NCBI GenBank assembly: GCA_009760885.1
Contig: CM019714.1
Span: 1,052,933 to 1,116,932 of the forward strand
DNA length: 64,000 bases
Direction: 5' to 3'
DNA from: Achatina immaculata
Lineage: Eukaryota; Mollusca; Gastropoda; Stylommatophora; Achatinidae
A model generated the notes under the pieces. That model was given only the letters and a program-made list of their open reading frames with translations, did not search any database and was not told the DNA's origin. The position numbers and the translations under genes are program-made. Positions 54,509-64,000 of the stretch are shown here, piece by piece (position 1 is the stretch's first letter; every line of letters begins with the position of its first letter).

Positions 54509-54885
54509 GAAAGAAGGGGGAATGAACTAGCACACTGTAAGACAAAAGACGGGGAATGAACTACCACATTGTATCACCATTTAGTGACTCACTAAATGTG
54601 CATGTAGGTGTATATGTGTTTATAATTTTTATGTGTAGCTGAAAAGTTATTAAAGTAGTATTCTTTCTTTATTCATACAAAAAAGGAGGAAGAAACAGGA
54701 AAAGAAAAGAAGAAACAGGAAAATAAGAGAAAGGAAGAAACAGAAAAAGAAGAGAAAGCGGGAGTATAATTTTGCATAAATGATTATGACAAGTAAGAAT
54801 GGAAGAATAAGAGGATACATATCTTGTTATCTGTGTGACGCAGTGTCAAAAATTTGCTTGGGAAAATGTAAAAGCTTGTACGTTG
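54509..54885. repeat. Minisatellite remnant and purine-rich tract
   Basis: 54520-54590 holds two units of the 45114-45560 minisatellite in reverse. 54675-54765 is a GAAGAAACAGGAAA-rich purine tract. No gene. Confidence 0.7.
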
Positions 54886-55085
54886 GTTGTGATACCAAAC
54901 TGACTGGTTGGCAGTAGAAAAGGGGCGGGGGCAAAGAGAGATATGGAGACCTATGTAATGTGATACCAAACTGATTGGTTGGCAGTAGAAAAGGGGCGGG
55001 GGCAAAGAGAGATATGGAGACCTATGTAATGTGATACCAAACAGGTTGGTTGGCAGTGGAAAATGGGGTAGGGGCAAAGAGTAAA
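54886..55085. repeat. 71-bp tandem repeat, 2.8 copies
   Basis: Unit starts TGATACCAAACTGACTGGTT and includes AAAAGGGGCGGGGGCAAAGA. The first two copies are almost identical; the third is more diverged. Confidence 0.9.
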
Positions 55086-55967
55086 AGCTGTCAACTTGGG
55101 ACTTATACGAACTCCCTATAACTGCGAGCTGTTGTTCTTTGCAGCCGATGCTGTAGAGGTGTTGAGGCACAGCGTCATATCAGTGTGGGAGCGGGTTATG
55201 GCGGCTAATTTTTCAGTCCCGGAGTACAGCTAAAAAGCAGGGGGTGTGCAATGCTTCTTTAGCAGACTCCACCACCATGGGGACTACGGCGATCCCTGCC
55301 ATGTTAGCCAGGCTAGGTCTGTTTCTGGGGGTACCATGGAGAGATGCGACAGGGTCTTGGTCAGTTTTGGGTCGCTAACCCTGACGCTGGCATATCAGGG
55401 TTGGGACAGAAATAAGCAAAATAAATGAAAGTAGTTGAAGGACCAGGAGTACAAATGACAGGTTTAAAAAAAAAACAGATGGGAGTTATTAATAGGAAGA
55501 GAGGTTTGTATCGAGATAATAAATATTAGGAAAATGAAGATTCTAAATTTAATCCACGTAGTTTGAGAGTCTCTCATATTCATAGATGAAGCAGTTTTTG
55601 AGGGCCAAGTTATTTCTGTCATCATAGTGATATATTTAAATATCTGTCACTTGAAAGTCAGACACACCTCTATATGCGCTATCTGAAATGATTAGGAACT
55701 GACTTGGAAGCACTGCAGGAAATGTCACGAAAATGTTTCTGGATGCAGCTACCCAGCCTGAGAAGAGTATTTCCAATGTATGTTGTCTTACACACTTTGC
55801 ATACTTTACGTTGTGTCTCACTTATGGATTGCAAGGATAGTTTTAGGGGGGGTCACCAATTTCATTTCTGAGATTGCTGCGGGCAGCTGCACTTTCTTGT
55901 TCTCAAATAAGTGGGCACTCTCATAAGGTGGCTGTGTGCATGGGCATCTTTCAGATTTGGTTCCCGT
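55086..55967. other. Unassigned, partly GC-richer stretch
   Basis: 55190-55430 is richer in GC than its surroundings (GGGGACTACGGCGATCCCTG, CCTGACGCTGGCATATCAGG) and could be a LINE 5' UTR or a host regulatory segment, but nothing diagnostic was recognised. The remainder is AT-rich. Confidence 0.3.
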
Positions 55968-56396
55968 ACATAGTATAAAACGAGTCCTAAAATGCTATAT
56001 TGAACCTATCTTGTTATATGGAAGTGAATCATGGACAATAGGCAAGTCTGCACAAAAATCACTGGAAGCAGCAGAAATGTGGTTTATTAGAAGAATGTTG
56101 CGAATCCCCTGGACAGCAAAAATAACTAATGAAGAATGTATGAGAAGAGCTGGAGAGACAAAAAACCTTGTCAAAAAGATAAGTGTACTTTCATAGGACA
56201 TGCAATTATTATAACAGGAAAAATAGAAGGAAGAAGATCAAGAGGAAGACCAAGAGAAATGATACTGGACAGTCTGACGGGATGGTGTGAGAGGAGATTA
56301 CCAACTGAACTGCTGGCCTGTATGAAGGATCGGATACTCTGGAGAAGCATAATAACCAACGCCAGTCGGCACGGCACATGATGATGACATAGTATA
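55968..56396 (+). mobile_element. LINE B4 with 10-bp target duplication
   Basis: ACATAGTATA at 55968-55977 and 56387-56396 bounds a severely 5'-truncated family B copy. The plus strand encodes [51 protein letters not shown] and ends RHGT before ATGATGAC. About 35 bp around IRERQ/MRRGG are deleted relative to B2. The right duplication is the first unit of the 45-bp minisatellite. Confidence 0.88.
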
Positions 56397-56806
56397 AGCT
56401 AACAGAGGAATATCAGAGATGATATTTCTGTATACAGTATAAGCTAATACAGCAATATCAGAGAAGATATTCCCATATACAGTATAGGCTAATAGAGGAA
56501 TATCAGAGAAGATATTCCCCTGTACAGTATAAGCTAATAGAGGAATATCACAGAAAATATTCCCATATGTATATAGTATAGGCTAATAGAGGAATATCAG
56601 AGACGATATTCCCATATACAGTATAGGCTAATAGAGGAATGTCAGAGAAGATATTCCCCTGTATAGTATAAGCTAATAGAGGAATATCAGAGAAAATATT
56701 CCCGTACACAGTATAGGCTAATAGAGGAATATCAGAAAGATATTCCTGTATACAGTATAGATTAAAAGAGGAATATCAGATAATATATTCCCATATACAG
56801 TATAGG
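56390..56806. repeat. 45-bp minisatellite
   Basis: About nine copies of a unit containing AGTATAGGCTAATAGAGGAA and ATCAGAGAAGATATTCCC. One further unit (56967-57002) lies beyond LINE B5, which is inserted in the array. Confidence 0.9.
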
Positions 56807-56976
56807 AAAATTGAAGGAAGAAGATCAAGAGAAATGATACTGGACAGTCTGACGGGATGGTGTGAGAGGAGATCACCAAATGAGCTGATGGCCTGCATGA
56901 AGGATCATGTACTCTGGAGAAGCATAATAGCCAACATCAGTTGGCAGTGCACCTGATGATGACGACACAGTACAGG
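56797..56976 (+). mobile_element. LINE B5 inserted in the minisatellite
   Basis: A 160-bp family B 3' end (56807-56966; ILDSLTGWCERRSPNELMAC and a decayed terminus) is flanked by ACAGTATAGG (56797-56806) and ACAGTACAGG (56967-56976), a 10-bp duplication with one mismatch. The target is the same position of the 45-bp unit as that next to B4. Confidence 0.82.
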
Positions 56977-57444
56977 CTAACAGAGGAGTATCAGAGAAGA
57001 TATGATACTGTGATAACCTAGAATCTGAGTGACCTCTTGTCTGACTGAAAAAAAAAAGCTCAGGAATGAAAAAAAGAAGACTTGCCGTAAAATTAATGTA
57101 CGTTTCAAAGAATAACATACTTACACACTTTCACAAAAATCATGACATAACATAATACTTCTGTGCTGTAAAATTTTATTCAGTTACAACCTGAAATACA
57201 TGTCACTTTTAAATATAAATCTTCTAGAATGCTTTCACTACAGCCATACATTTCTTTTAGATACCACATTGTAAATATGATGTGTATGAAGTCTAAATCC
57301 TTAAATATCATTTGTATTACTAAATACTAAATACAATGCCTGTCTTATTAAATATAAAAAGTACAATACTTAAAATAGGGTTAATATTCTAACAAAAAAC
57401 CTATATGATGCAACCATGTCAAGAGAATTATGTTTCTTTTGAAA
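56977..57444. other. AT-rich stretch
   Basis: No gene or transposon recognised; starts with the last minisatellite unit. Confidence 0.4.
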
Positions 57445-58085
57445 GACACAGGTTTATCTTCTTAGAATTACAGATAATTGTAAGAAGTAAGGTTTATCTG
57501 CTTGAAAATCACTGACAGTTGTAAGCAGTATGATTTATCTGCTTGAAAATCACTGATAATTGTAAGAAGTAAGGTTAATCTGCTTGAAAATCACTGATAA
57601 ATGTAAGCTGTAAGGTTTATCTGCTTGAAAATCACTGATAATTGTAAGAAGTAAGGTTTATCTGCTTGAAAATCACTGATAAATGTAAGCAGTAAGGTTT
57701 ATCTGCTTGAAAATCACTGATAATTGTAAGAAGTAAGGTTTATCTGCTTGAAAATCACTGACAATTGTAAGCAGTATGATTTATCTGCTTGACAATCACT
57801 GATAATTGTAAGAAGTAAGGTTTATATGCTTGAAAATCACTGATAAATGTAAGAAGTAAGGTTAATCTGCTTGAAAATCACTGATAAATGTAAGAAGTAA
57901 GGTTTATCTGCTTGAAAATCACTGATAATTGTAAGAAGTAAGGTTTATCTGCTTGAAAATCACTGACAATTGTAAGCAGTATGATTTATCTGCTTGAAAG
58001 TCATTGATAACTGCAAGTATTATGGTTTACCTCATTAAAATCACAGATAATTGTAAGTATCAAGATTTATCTTTCTAAAATCATA
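57445..58085. repeat. 41-bp minisatellite, about 15 copies
   Basis: Unit with AGGTTTATCTGCTTGAAAAT and CACTGATAATTGTAAGAAGT. Variant bases (GAAGTAAGG versus GCAGTATGA) recur in blocks, suggesting higher-order duplication of multi-unit segments. Confidence 0.92.
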
Positions 58086-58096
58086 GACAATTAAAG

Positions 58097-60065
58097 TCTT
58101 ACATCCTTCCTGTGCCGCTAAACGTCACATACAACCTGAATGGTAGTTTGCCAAGACTTCCTGTCTTCCATGAGTTTTTAAATCTCATCAAGGGATGTTA
58201 CGCCCATTGAACTGGCCTCTCTTAACAATGTCCTCTTTAGAGTTTCATGCGGTCAACCTCTTTTTCTTCAGCCTGTTGTGTTCCACTTGATAGCATGTTT
58301 GAGGATCCTCTGATTGTTTCTTCTCATCACATCTTCTTTCTTCTGATCACCCATGAGACAGGTTGTTGTTTGCTCATCTGTCTTAATTCTGCGTTTTTTT
58401 TAAAAATTCATTTCACTTTATACCAAGTATTTTCCTTGGGCATTTGTTTTCAAAAGAGCATAATTTGTTGTCTATTTCTTTAGTTGTTTTCCAGCTTTTG
58501 CATGCATAAATGAGGGTGGATATTACATTTGAATTGAATAATCTTAACTTGGTTTTTGTGCTTATAACTTGAATTCCATATGCTCTCAAGATTCTTGAAG
58601 ATCGATGCTGCTTTTGCAATTCTAATTCTAAATTCCTTTTCTGGTGTCACCATTCTGGTCTATGTAGCTGCCAAGGTATGCAAGTTGGTGTACTTCTTCA
58701 ATACCTGTTCCTTCTACATGTATTTTTCCATTTTGATTAATGGGAAGTTTCATTATTTTTGCTTTGTCCTTGTTAATTTCAAGTCCTATTTTTCTAGCCA
58801 GTGAAGACAGGATATCTATATATTTCTGTTTTTTTTTTTTGCATCGAGTTCACATTGTCACTGATAAGAGTTATGTCATAAAAATCAAGATCTTCTAGTT
58901 GAGTCCCATGTACCCAATCAATACCTGTGTTACCTGTGCAGCATTTTTTTCATTTTGAAGTCTACTGCAATTCCAAAAAGCAAAGGAGACGGTATACATC
59001 CTTGTTTCACGCCTGTTTCAGTCTGGAACCATTTGCTCACTCTTTCTTCTCTGTTGACCGCACAAACATATCCATTGTAGAGGTCCTTACAGATGTTGAC
59101 AATTTTAGATGGTATTTCATATAGACTTAAAATTCTCCATAATGAATCTCTGTATGCTATCAAATGCCTTTTTAAAATCTATGAAGTTCAGTATTAATGG
59201 TTTCTGCTTTTCAATATGTTCTTCAAGTATTATTCTTAGAGTAACGATCTGGTCGAGACAGCTTCTCCCTTTTCTAAAACCTGCATGTTCTTCTCTCATT
59301 GCAGTATCCACTATATCTTTAAGTCTATTCAAAATTACCTTGCAAAATACTTTTAACACAACTGATGCTAAGATTACCCCTCTCCGGTTATTATAGTCAC
59401 TAAGGTTTCCTTTTTTTGGGTATTTTAACAATGGTTCCTTTTTTCCATTTAGAAGGGACTTTTCTTTTCTTTCCAAATTTTATTAAACATTCTTTGTAGT
59501 TGTCTCATGTTGTCACTGTTAATAGCTTTTAACATTTCAGCTATTATTTCATCTTCACCTGCAGCTTTGTTGTTAGCCATTAAATTCACTGCTGTTTCAA
59601 TTTCATACAATGTAATTTCATCTAGGTTGACATTTAGTTGTGGGGCTGGTAAGTCGGCGTAAAGGTTTATCAATTCTTTTTGGTGTGGGCGATTAAGTAT
59701 TTCTTGGAAGTGTTCGGCCCATATTTGCTTTTGGCCTTTACTTGATGTTAATAGGATTCCAGTTTTGCTAAAGATTGGTCTTCCTTTAGATGTAATTGTA
59801 CCTGTTAGCCTCTTTTGTATGTTACACAGAGTTCTGCTATCTCCTGTTTTTGCTGCCTTCTCTGCTTCTTTTGCCATATTGTCCATGTATTCTCTTTTAT
59901 CCCTTCTAGCTGAACTTTTTACTTTATTATCTAGTTCTTTGTATGTTGCCTTTTGCAAAATCTTTTCAAAGATCTGTCTTTACATTCAACATGGTTAATT
60001 TGGCTGCTCATCTTTCATGTATGTATTTCCATATGTTATCCAACATCCATGCTTTTCTACTAACA
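58097..60065 (-). pseudogene. LINE F2, longest family F copy (RTE-like RT)
   Basis: Minus-strand pieces in order: RKAWMLDNIWKYIHER, ATYKELDNKVKSSARRDKRE, WAEHFQEILNRPHQKE, VNLMANNKAAGEDEIIAEML (fingers), AGFRKGRSCLDQIVTLRII, LNFIDFKKAFDSIQRF (motif A), TETGVKQGCIPSPLLFGIA (motif B), the box expected as LDFADDITLI but reading LDFYDITLI through a deletion, VISTKTKLRLFNSNVISTL, ACKSWKTTKEIDNKLCSFE, and a degraded EIRQMSKQQPVSW/KRGRPHETL terminus. The catalytic FADD is lost. The tail is a GGAAGGATGTAAGAC-type sequence at 58097. No endonuclease. Confidence 0.85.
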
Positions 60066-61552
60066 GATAATACTCAACATTAAAAATTTTTATTTTGAAG
60101 AAAAAAAACATGTAAGCAATTTAAGATAAAGAAAAAGAAACTCCTGAATGTTAATTATTATCTTTTATAGAATAAAACAAATCATTAACAGCTTGTAATT
60201 TAACCAGTGATTGTGTTAACCAGCATTTACCGGTAAATTACTGATGAAAAAATGAGAAAAACCAGAACTCTTTGGAGGTGGTCGGTTACCGTAACCAGTT
60301 TATATTATCAAAAAGCTAGTAAAAGCAATCAGCAAAATCAGTTGGGAGGATAATCAGGCCAGCTGACCGATGATGCTGGATTTGTACAAAGGGGACTCAG
60401 TCAGTTTTGATTCTGGTTCAGCATGTGAGCAACAAATTAAAACTGCGACAAAAAAAAAAAAAAAATTCACACGAACACTTATTTTCTGCTGATGCTTGTA
60501 CAGCACGTTTACTTTTACCAAAAAAAAAATAAACTCATAAATTACTGAATACTGTACTGAGAAAACCAGCTTTTCAAAAAGTACTTCATACAAGGTGAAA
60601 GACGGGTACAAGAGTAAATACTGCATGCAAGGTGAAGGACAGGTACACTTGTAGTAGTTTCAACAAATCTTAATGTGATCGCCGATTTAACTCCTAATCT
60701 ACATAACAAAATGTCATAACACACATTTTTTTTGTACATGATTCATTTTACCGGTAAATGATGTAATATGTATTCTTTAGCATTTTGGGGTAATTTTAAA
60801 ATTATGAATTCTCCACAACACAACAAAACAATATGACTGGTTATTTAATTTTTAATTCTCTCAACAGCCATTTAAAACGGCTCATAAATGTTAAAGCAAA
60901 ACATCTGATCTGTTTCTTTTGAAATTATTCACCTGCCACTTCACACCTGTTTCAAAATTGGACGTCTGTCTTTGAGAAATTCACATAATGTAGCTGTGCC
61001 ACCATGCAAATGTTTTAATCATGAAAAAAAAAATCCATGACAAGGTAATTTTTAGATGCTTTGGGTAAGTAATCTATTATGTAATATTTGCTATGAACTC
61101 TGCTTATCACATAACTTCAATCACAACAAGTATCACAGACAGCTTTATTATAACTCTACGAAAAAAATATGGCATAGCAAAATATCTCAGCTCCAAGAGA
61201 TTTCCAAAAATATATAATTTCATATAATTCCCTCCAGCCAATTACATTTCATCTTTATAGAAAAATCCACGTCATATTTTACAATTTTTATATAACAGAA
61301 AAAAAAAAAAAAATATTTTTATGTCAAATGATAAAGTCTTCTCTGAATGAATAAAATAAATAGTCAGGAGTCAGATTTCCTGACCAGTTAATTTGCAGTT
61401 CTTATGTTCAATCTCCCCTACAAATTTCGATACAGAAATAAGAAATGAAAGAGCAGAAGAACCACTTGGAAAGTGTGATATACAAAGATGGCAAATTTAC
61501 ATTTGAAAAACAGTGATCTAGAAAAGCTAACATAAAAATGAATTACCCATAC
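60066..61552. other. AT-rich intergenic stretch
   Basis: About 1.5 kb without recognised genes; several A-runs of 10-15 bases (60449, 60521, 61301) but no associated SINE heads. TTACCGGTAAAT palindromes occur at 60227 and 60748. Confidence 0.45.
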
Positions 61553-62099
61553 CAGTGGTTCCCAGTTGGTTGTCTGCAGAATCTGCCAGGTCTGTAATGA
61601 AAACTCAAGGTCCTTTTTTTTAAAAAAAATTTTCACTGCGAAATGTCCAACTGATGTTTCGGGAGGGAATCCTCTGCGGAGGAAAGAACTTTCTTTTTTT
61701 TTCTCACGTTTAAAGATAGGAAATATTGAACCAGATGTGGAAGCGACTGTTCAGAATAATAAGAGTCATGATTTCTCCCACCATATTTAGGTTGGTTAGC
61801 TGTCACACATTTCATATTCTGTCTATTTGTCAGAACAAGTAGGGATGTTAATTGCTATTTTTTTTCTTAACTACATTATTGTCATTTTAAAAATTCACCA
61901 AGTCTATACTGTGATTTTTCAGTGTAGTGAAGTGTTTACTCATTAAAGGTTACTCACATTTTCTGGAAAAAAATTCTTTTGTATCTGAAGCACATACCTA
62001 CCATACACATATAAAACTTTTCCAAAGTATGGGAGGTCCTTGGCATGGATTTTGAAACAGCAGGGGGTCCATGGACTTTTGTTAATTTGGGGATCACTG
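61553..62099. mobile_element. Candidate hAT-like MITE
   Basis: The left end CAGTGGTTCCCAG (61553) and the right end in reverse complement CAGTGATCCCCAA (62099) form an imperfect hAT-type TIR. GGTCC...GGGGGTCCATGG next to the right end is also a common hAT subterminal motif. The 8-bp flanks (acccatac, atttaaac) do not match, so the target duplication is lost or the ends belong to different copies. No transposase. Confidence 0.4.
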
Positions 62100-62616
62100 A
62101 TTTAAACTGTATATAATAGAAATCTGAAATCAATAACGTTAGCACTACCAAATGAATCTTGAAAAAAGTTTTCCATAAAATCCTCTGAAAATATTTTCTG
62201 TTTTCTGTTTTCTTATTGCTCTGCTACGTTTCAGCTCCACACAGAACCACATAAAACTGAAAGAAAACAGTTCACCGGCTTATTAGGGAAAGAACTGAGA
62301 AGAGTGCTTGGAGAACTGTGAACACGACATTCTCCTGTCAGTTTCCCATAATTCTGTGTGGAGCAGCATATACTTTGCTGGACACACAGCTTTCTTATGG
62401 AAGATGTCAGGCTACCAAAGCACATGCATTAAACATTTTGACAATATTATGGATGAGGTTAAAGGTTTGGTTACATACTGCTAAAGAAATATAAGAGGGC
62501 AATCAGGACAAGCCACAGACTGAGTTCCAGAAGGAAGATGATGACAAAGAAGACTCTGTGGACATATGAAGATGATGCATTCAGACATGACTCAAAAGTG
62601 CAGGAAAGACAAAAAT
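62100..62616. other. Unassigned stretch, possibly downstream of the phosphatase gene
   Basis: No gene recognised. It could be distal 3' UTR or flank of the minus-strand phosphatase gene; no convincing polyadenylation signal was located. Confidence 0.3.
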
Positions 62617-63050
62617 GAGAGACTGAAAACTCTAAGGACAAAGTAAGTTGATGCTCTCATAATGTATGAAAACTCTAAGGACAAAGTAAGTTGATGCTCT
62701 CATAATGTATGAAAACTCTAAGCACAAAGTAAGTAGATGCTCTCATAATGTATGAAAACTCTAAGGACAAAGTAAGTGGATGCTCTCATAATGTATGAAA
62801 ACTCTAAGCACAAAGTAAGTGGATGCTCTCATAATGTATGAAAACTCTGAGAACAAATTAAGTGGATGCTCTCATAATGTATGAAAACTCTAAGGACAAA
62901 GTAAGTGGATGCTCTCATAATGTATGAAAACTCTAAGCACAAAGTAAGTAGATGCTCTCATAATGTATGAAAACTCTAAGCACAAAGTAAGTGGATGCTC
63001 TCATAATGTATGAAAACTCTAAGGACATAGTAAGTGGATGCTCCCATAAT
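62617..63050. repeat. 43-bp minisatellite, about 10 copies
   Basis: Unit TGAAAACTCTAAGGACAAAG plus TAAGTGGATGCTCTCATAATGTA. Lies about 150 bp downstream of the phosphatase stop codon, so it may be in that gene's 3' UTR. Confidence 0.92.
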
Positions 63051-63198
63051 GTGGGTATGGACAAGATAGTATTTTGATTGACATGTCGCTGGGTTCAACT
63101 TCTGATAGCGATGATGAATAACAAATGGATGGAAGACATGAAATATATAACTGCAGTCTCAGTCTGAGAGAAGCTGATATTTCAGATCCTTCACATAC

Positions 63199-63446
63199 TC
63201 AGCCATTACTTCCAACATCTTCACTTTCTGAAACTTTCACTTCCTCCGCTGCCCTGCGTGACTGGTGCAGCTCTTTACTCAGCTCACACAACTGTCTGAG
63301 GAAGCCGTCATTGGGATAAATTTCTCGCCTCTGTCTCACAAGCCGCACTGCAGACACAAGGTCCATGTTTCTCTTCAGCATCAGGTATGCTAGCACCACT
63401 GTGGCTGACCTAGATATTCCTTGCTGGCAGTGAACATAAATCTTAC
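63199..63446 (-). CDS. Terminal exon of atypical dual-specificity phosphatase (DUSP3-like)
   Basis: The minus strand encodes [20 protein letters not shown], the HCX5R phosphatase loop with Cys nucleophile and Arg, followed by [20 protein letters not shown] and LCELSKEL, then an acidic tail ending EDVGSNG and a stop. The VRQxREIxPNDGFLxQLCxL block closely follows DUSP3/VHR and relatives (DUSP13, DUSP26). These atypical DUSPs dephosphorylate phosphotyrosine and phosphothreonine, for example on MAP kinases. The exon begins at 63446 after a splice acceptor (TATATGTTCCAG|GT on minus); the first codon is split. Upstream exons with the general-acid Asp loop must lie beyond the right edge. No stops or frameshifts. 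The clearest host gene here. Confidence 0.85.
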
Positions 63447-63502
63447 CTGGAACATATAAAAGCAGCTTCATACATACATTATACAATACACATCTTGCAT
63501 CT

Positions 63503-63918
63503 TTCCCGTGCCGTTAAACATCACATAGGGCTCACATAGTTGTTTGCCCTTGCATAGTTGTTTGACAAGTTTTCCCGTTCTCTGCGAGTTTTTCAGCCTC
63601 ATCAAGGGATTTTATGCCCATGAAATTGCCCTCTCTTAACAATGTCCTCTTTAGAGTTTCACGTGGTCGACCTCTTTTTCTTTGGCCTGTTGTGCACCAC
63701 TTGATAGCTTGTTTTGGTATTCTCTTATTATTTCTTCTCATCACATGGCCTACATAAGTCCAACTTCTTTTTCTGATCACCTAAAAGACAGGTTGTTGTT
63801 TGCTCATCTGTCTTATCTCTGTGCTGTTCTTAAATTCATTCCACTTTACACCAAATATTTTCCTGAGGCATTTGTTTTCAAAGGAGTCTAATTTCTTGTC
63901 TAATTCTTTAGCTGATTT
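63503..63918 (-). mobile_element. LINE F copy in the phosphatase intron
   Basis: The minus strand reads ELDKKLDSFENKCLRK, KWNEFKNSTEIRQMSKQQPV, MIRKRSWTYVGHVMRRNN, TTGQRKRGRPRETLKRTLL and GIKSLDEAEKLAE, with the ending GCACGGGAAAGATGCAAG. A small local duplication (TGCATAGTTGTTTG, 63535-63565) precedes the end. It lies 57 bp upstream of the splice acceptor of the phosphatase exon, hence within its last intron. Confidence 0.8.
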
Positions 63919-64000
63919 CCATGAAATCAAAAAATTACATGAAAGCTATAAATAAAGATGCAAATGCATACATTTATAGCTGGTAGACGAAACTCTGCAA

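Noticed and set aside
57445..58085. Regular array that could be mistaken for a CRISPR
   Set aside because: The entire 41-bp unit is conserved with no unique spacers; it is a minisatellite in eukaryotic DNA. The same reasoning applies to the other arrays here.

Overview
This window looks like gene-poor, repeat-dense nuclear DNA from an animal. The reasons are: intron-style splice context at the one convincing host exon, tRNA-derived SINEs, many RTE-like and Jockey/CR1-like LINE fragments, mariner, Tc1, pogo/Tigger, hAT and piggyBac-type DNA elements, a Penelope-like element, and more than a dozen mini- and microsatellite arrays. There are no operons, no rRNA genes and no convincing functional tRNA. 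The mix would fit a marine invertebrate such as a gastropod mollusc, but that is an inference from repeat flavour only. I label LINE families A to K for use within this window; these are not database names.

Layout. 1-3.7 kb: LINE 3' scraps, three minisatellites and a deleted hAT element. 3.7-9.0 kb: RTE-like family A copies, one split by a TTAA-flanked (piggyBac-like) insertion that has a second copy at 8.5-9.0 kb, and an unidentified broken coding region at 7.9-8.5 kb. 9.0-14.1 kb: a Jockey/CR1-like LINE (C1), a family F end, and LINE D1, which is interrupted by a 754-bp dimeric retroposon with a clean 9-bp target duplication. 14.1-17.2 kb and 24.1-29.3 kb are two homologous blocks built on LINE family H; the second is interrupted by a Penelope-like element with inverted pseudo-LTRs and a GIY-YIG endonuclease remnant. 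17.2-20.0 kb: two other LINE remnants. 29.4-36 kb: H3, a possible unidentified exon, and a 3.4-kb TA-flanked terminal-inverted-repeat element that encloses a dead Tc1 transposase.

36.3-39.4 kb holds the most complete LINE (B1, endonuclease plus reverse transcriptase), arranged exactly as expected for a twin-primed insertion. 40.6-44.7 kb: remnants of H, pogo/Tigger, G, F (also twin-primed) and C. 45.1-54.6 kb is a large, interrupted inverted duplication whose centre contains B2, LINE D2, a DD34D mariner and B3. 55-58 kb: B4 and B5, both flanked by 10-bp duplications within or next to one 45-bp minisatellite. 58.1-60.1 kb: the longest family F copy.

The only feature I call as a likely functional host gene part is the final exon of an atypical dual-specificity phosphatase (63199-63446, minus strand) with an intact HCX5R loop. 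The rest of that gene would lie beyond the right edge. Every transposon coding region seen carries frameshifts, stops, truncations or missing catalytic residues, so none looks autonomous.
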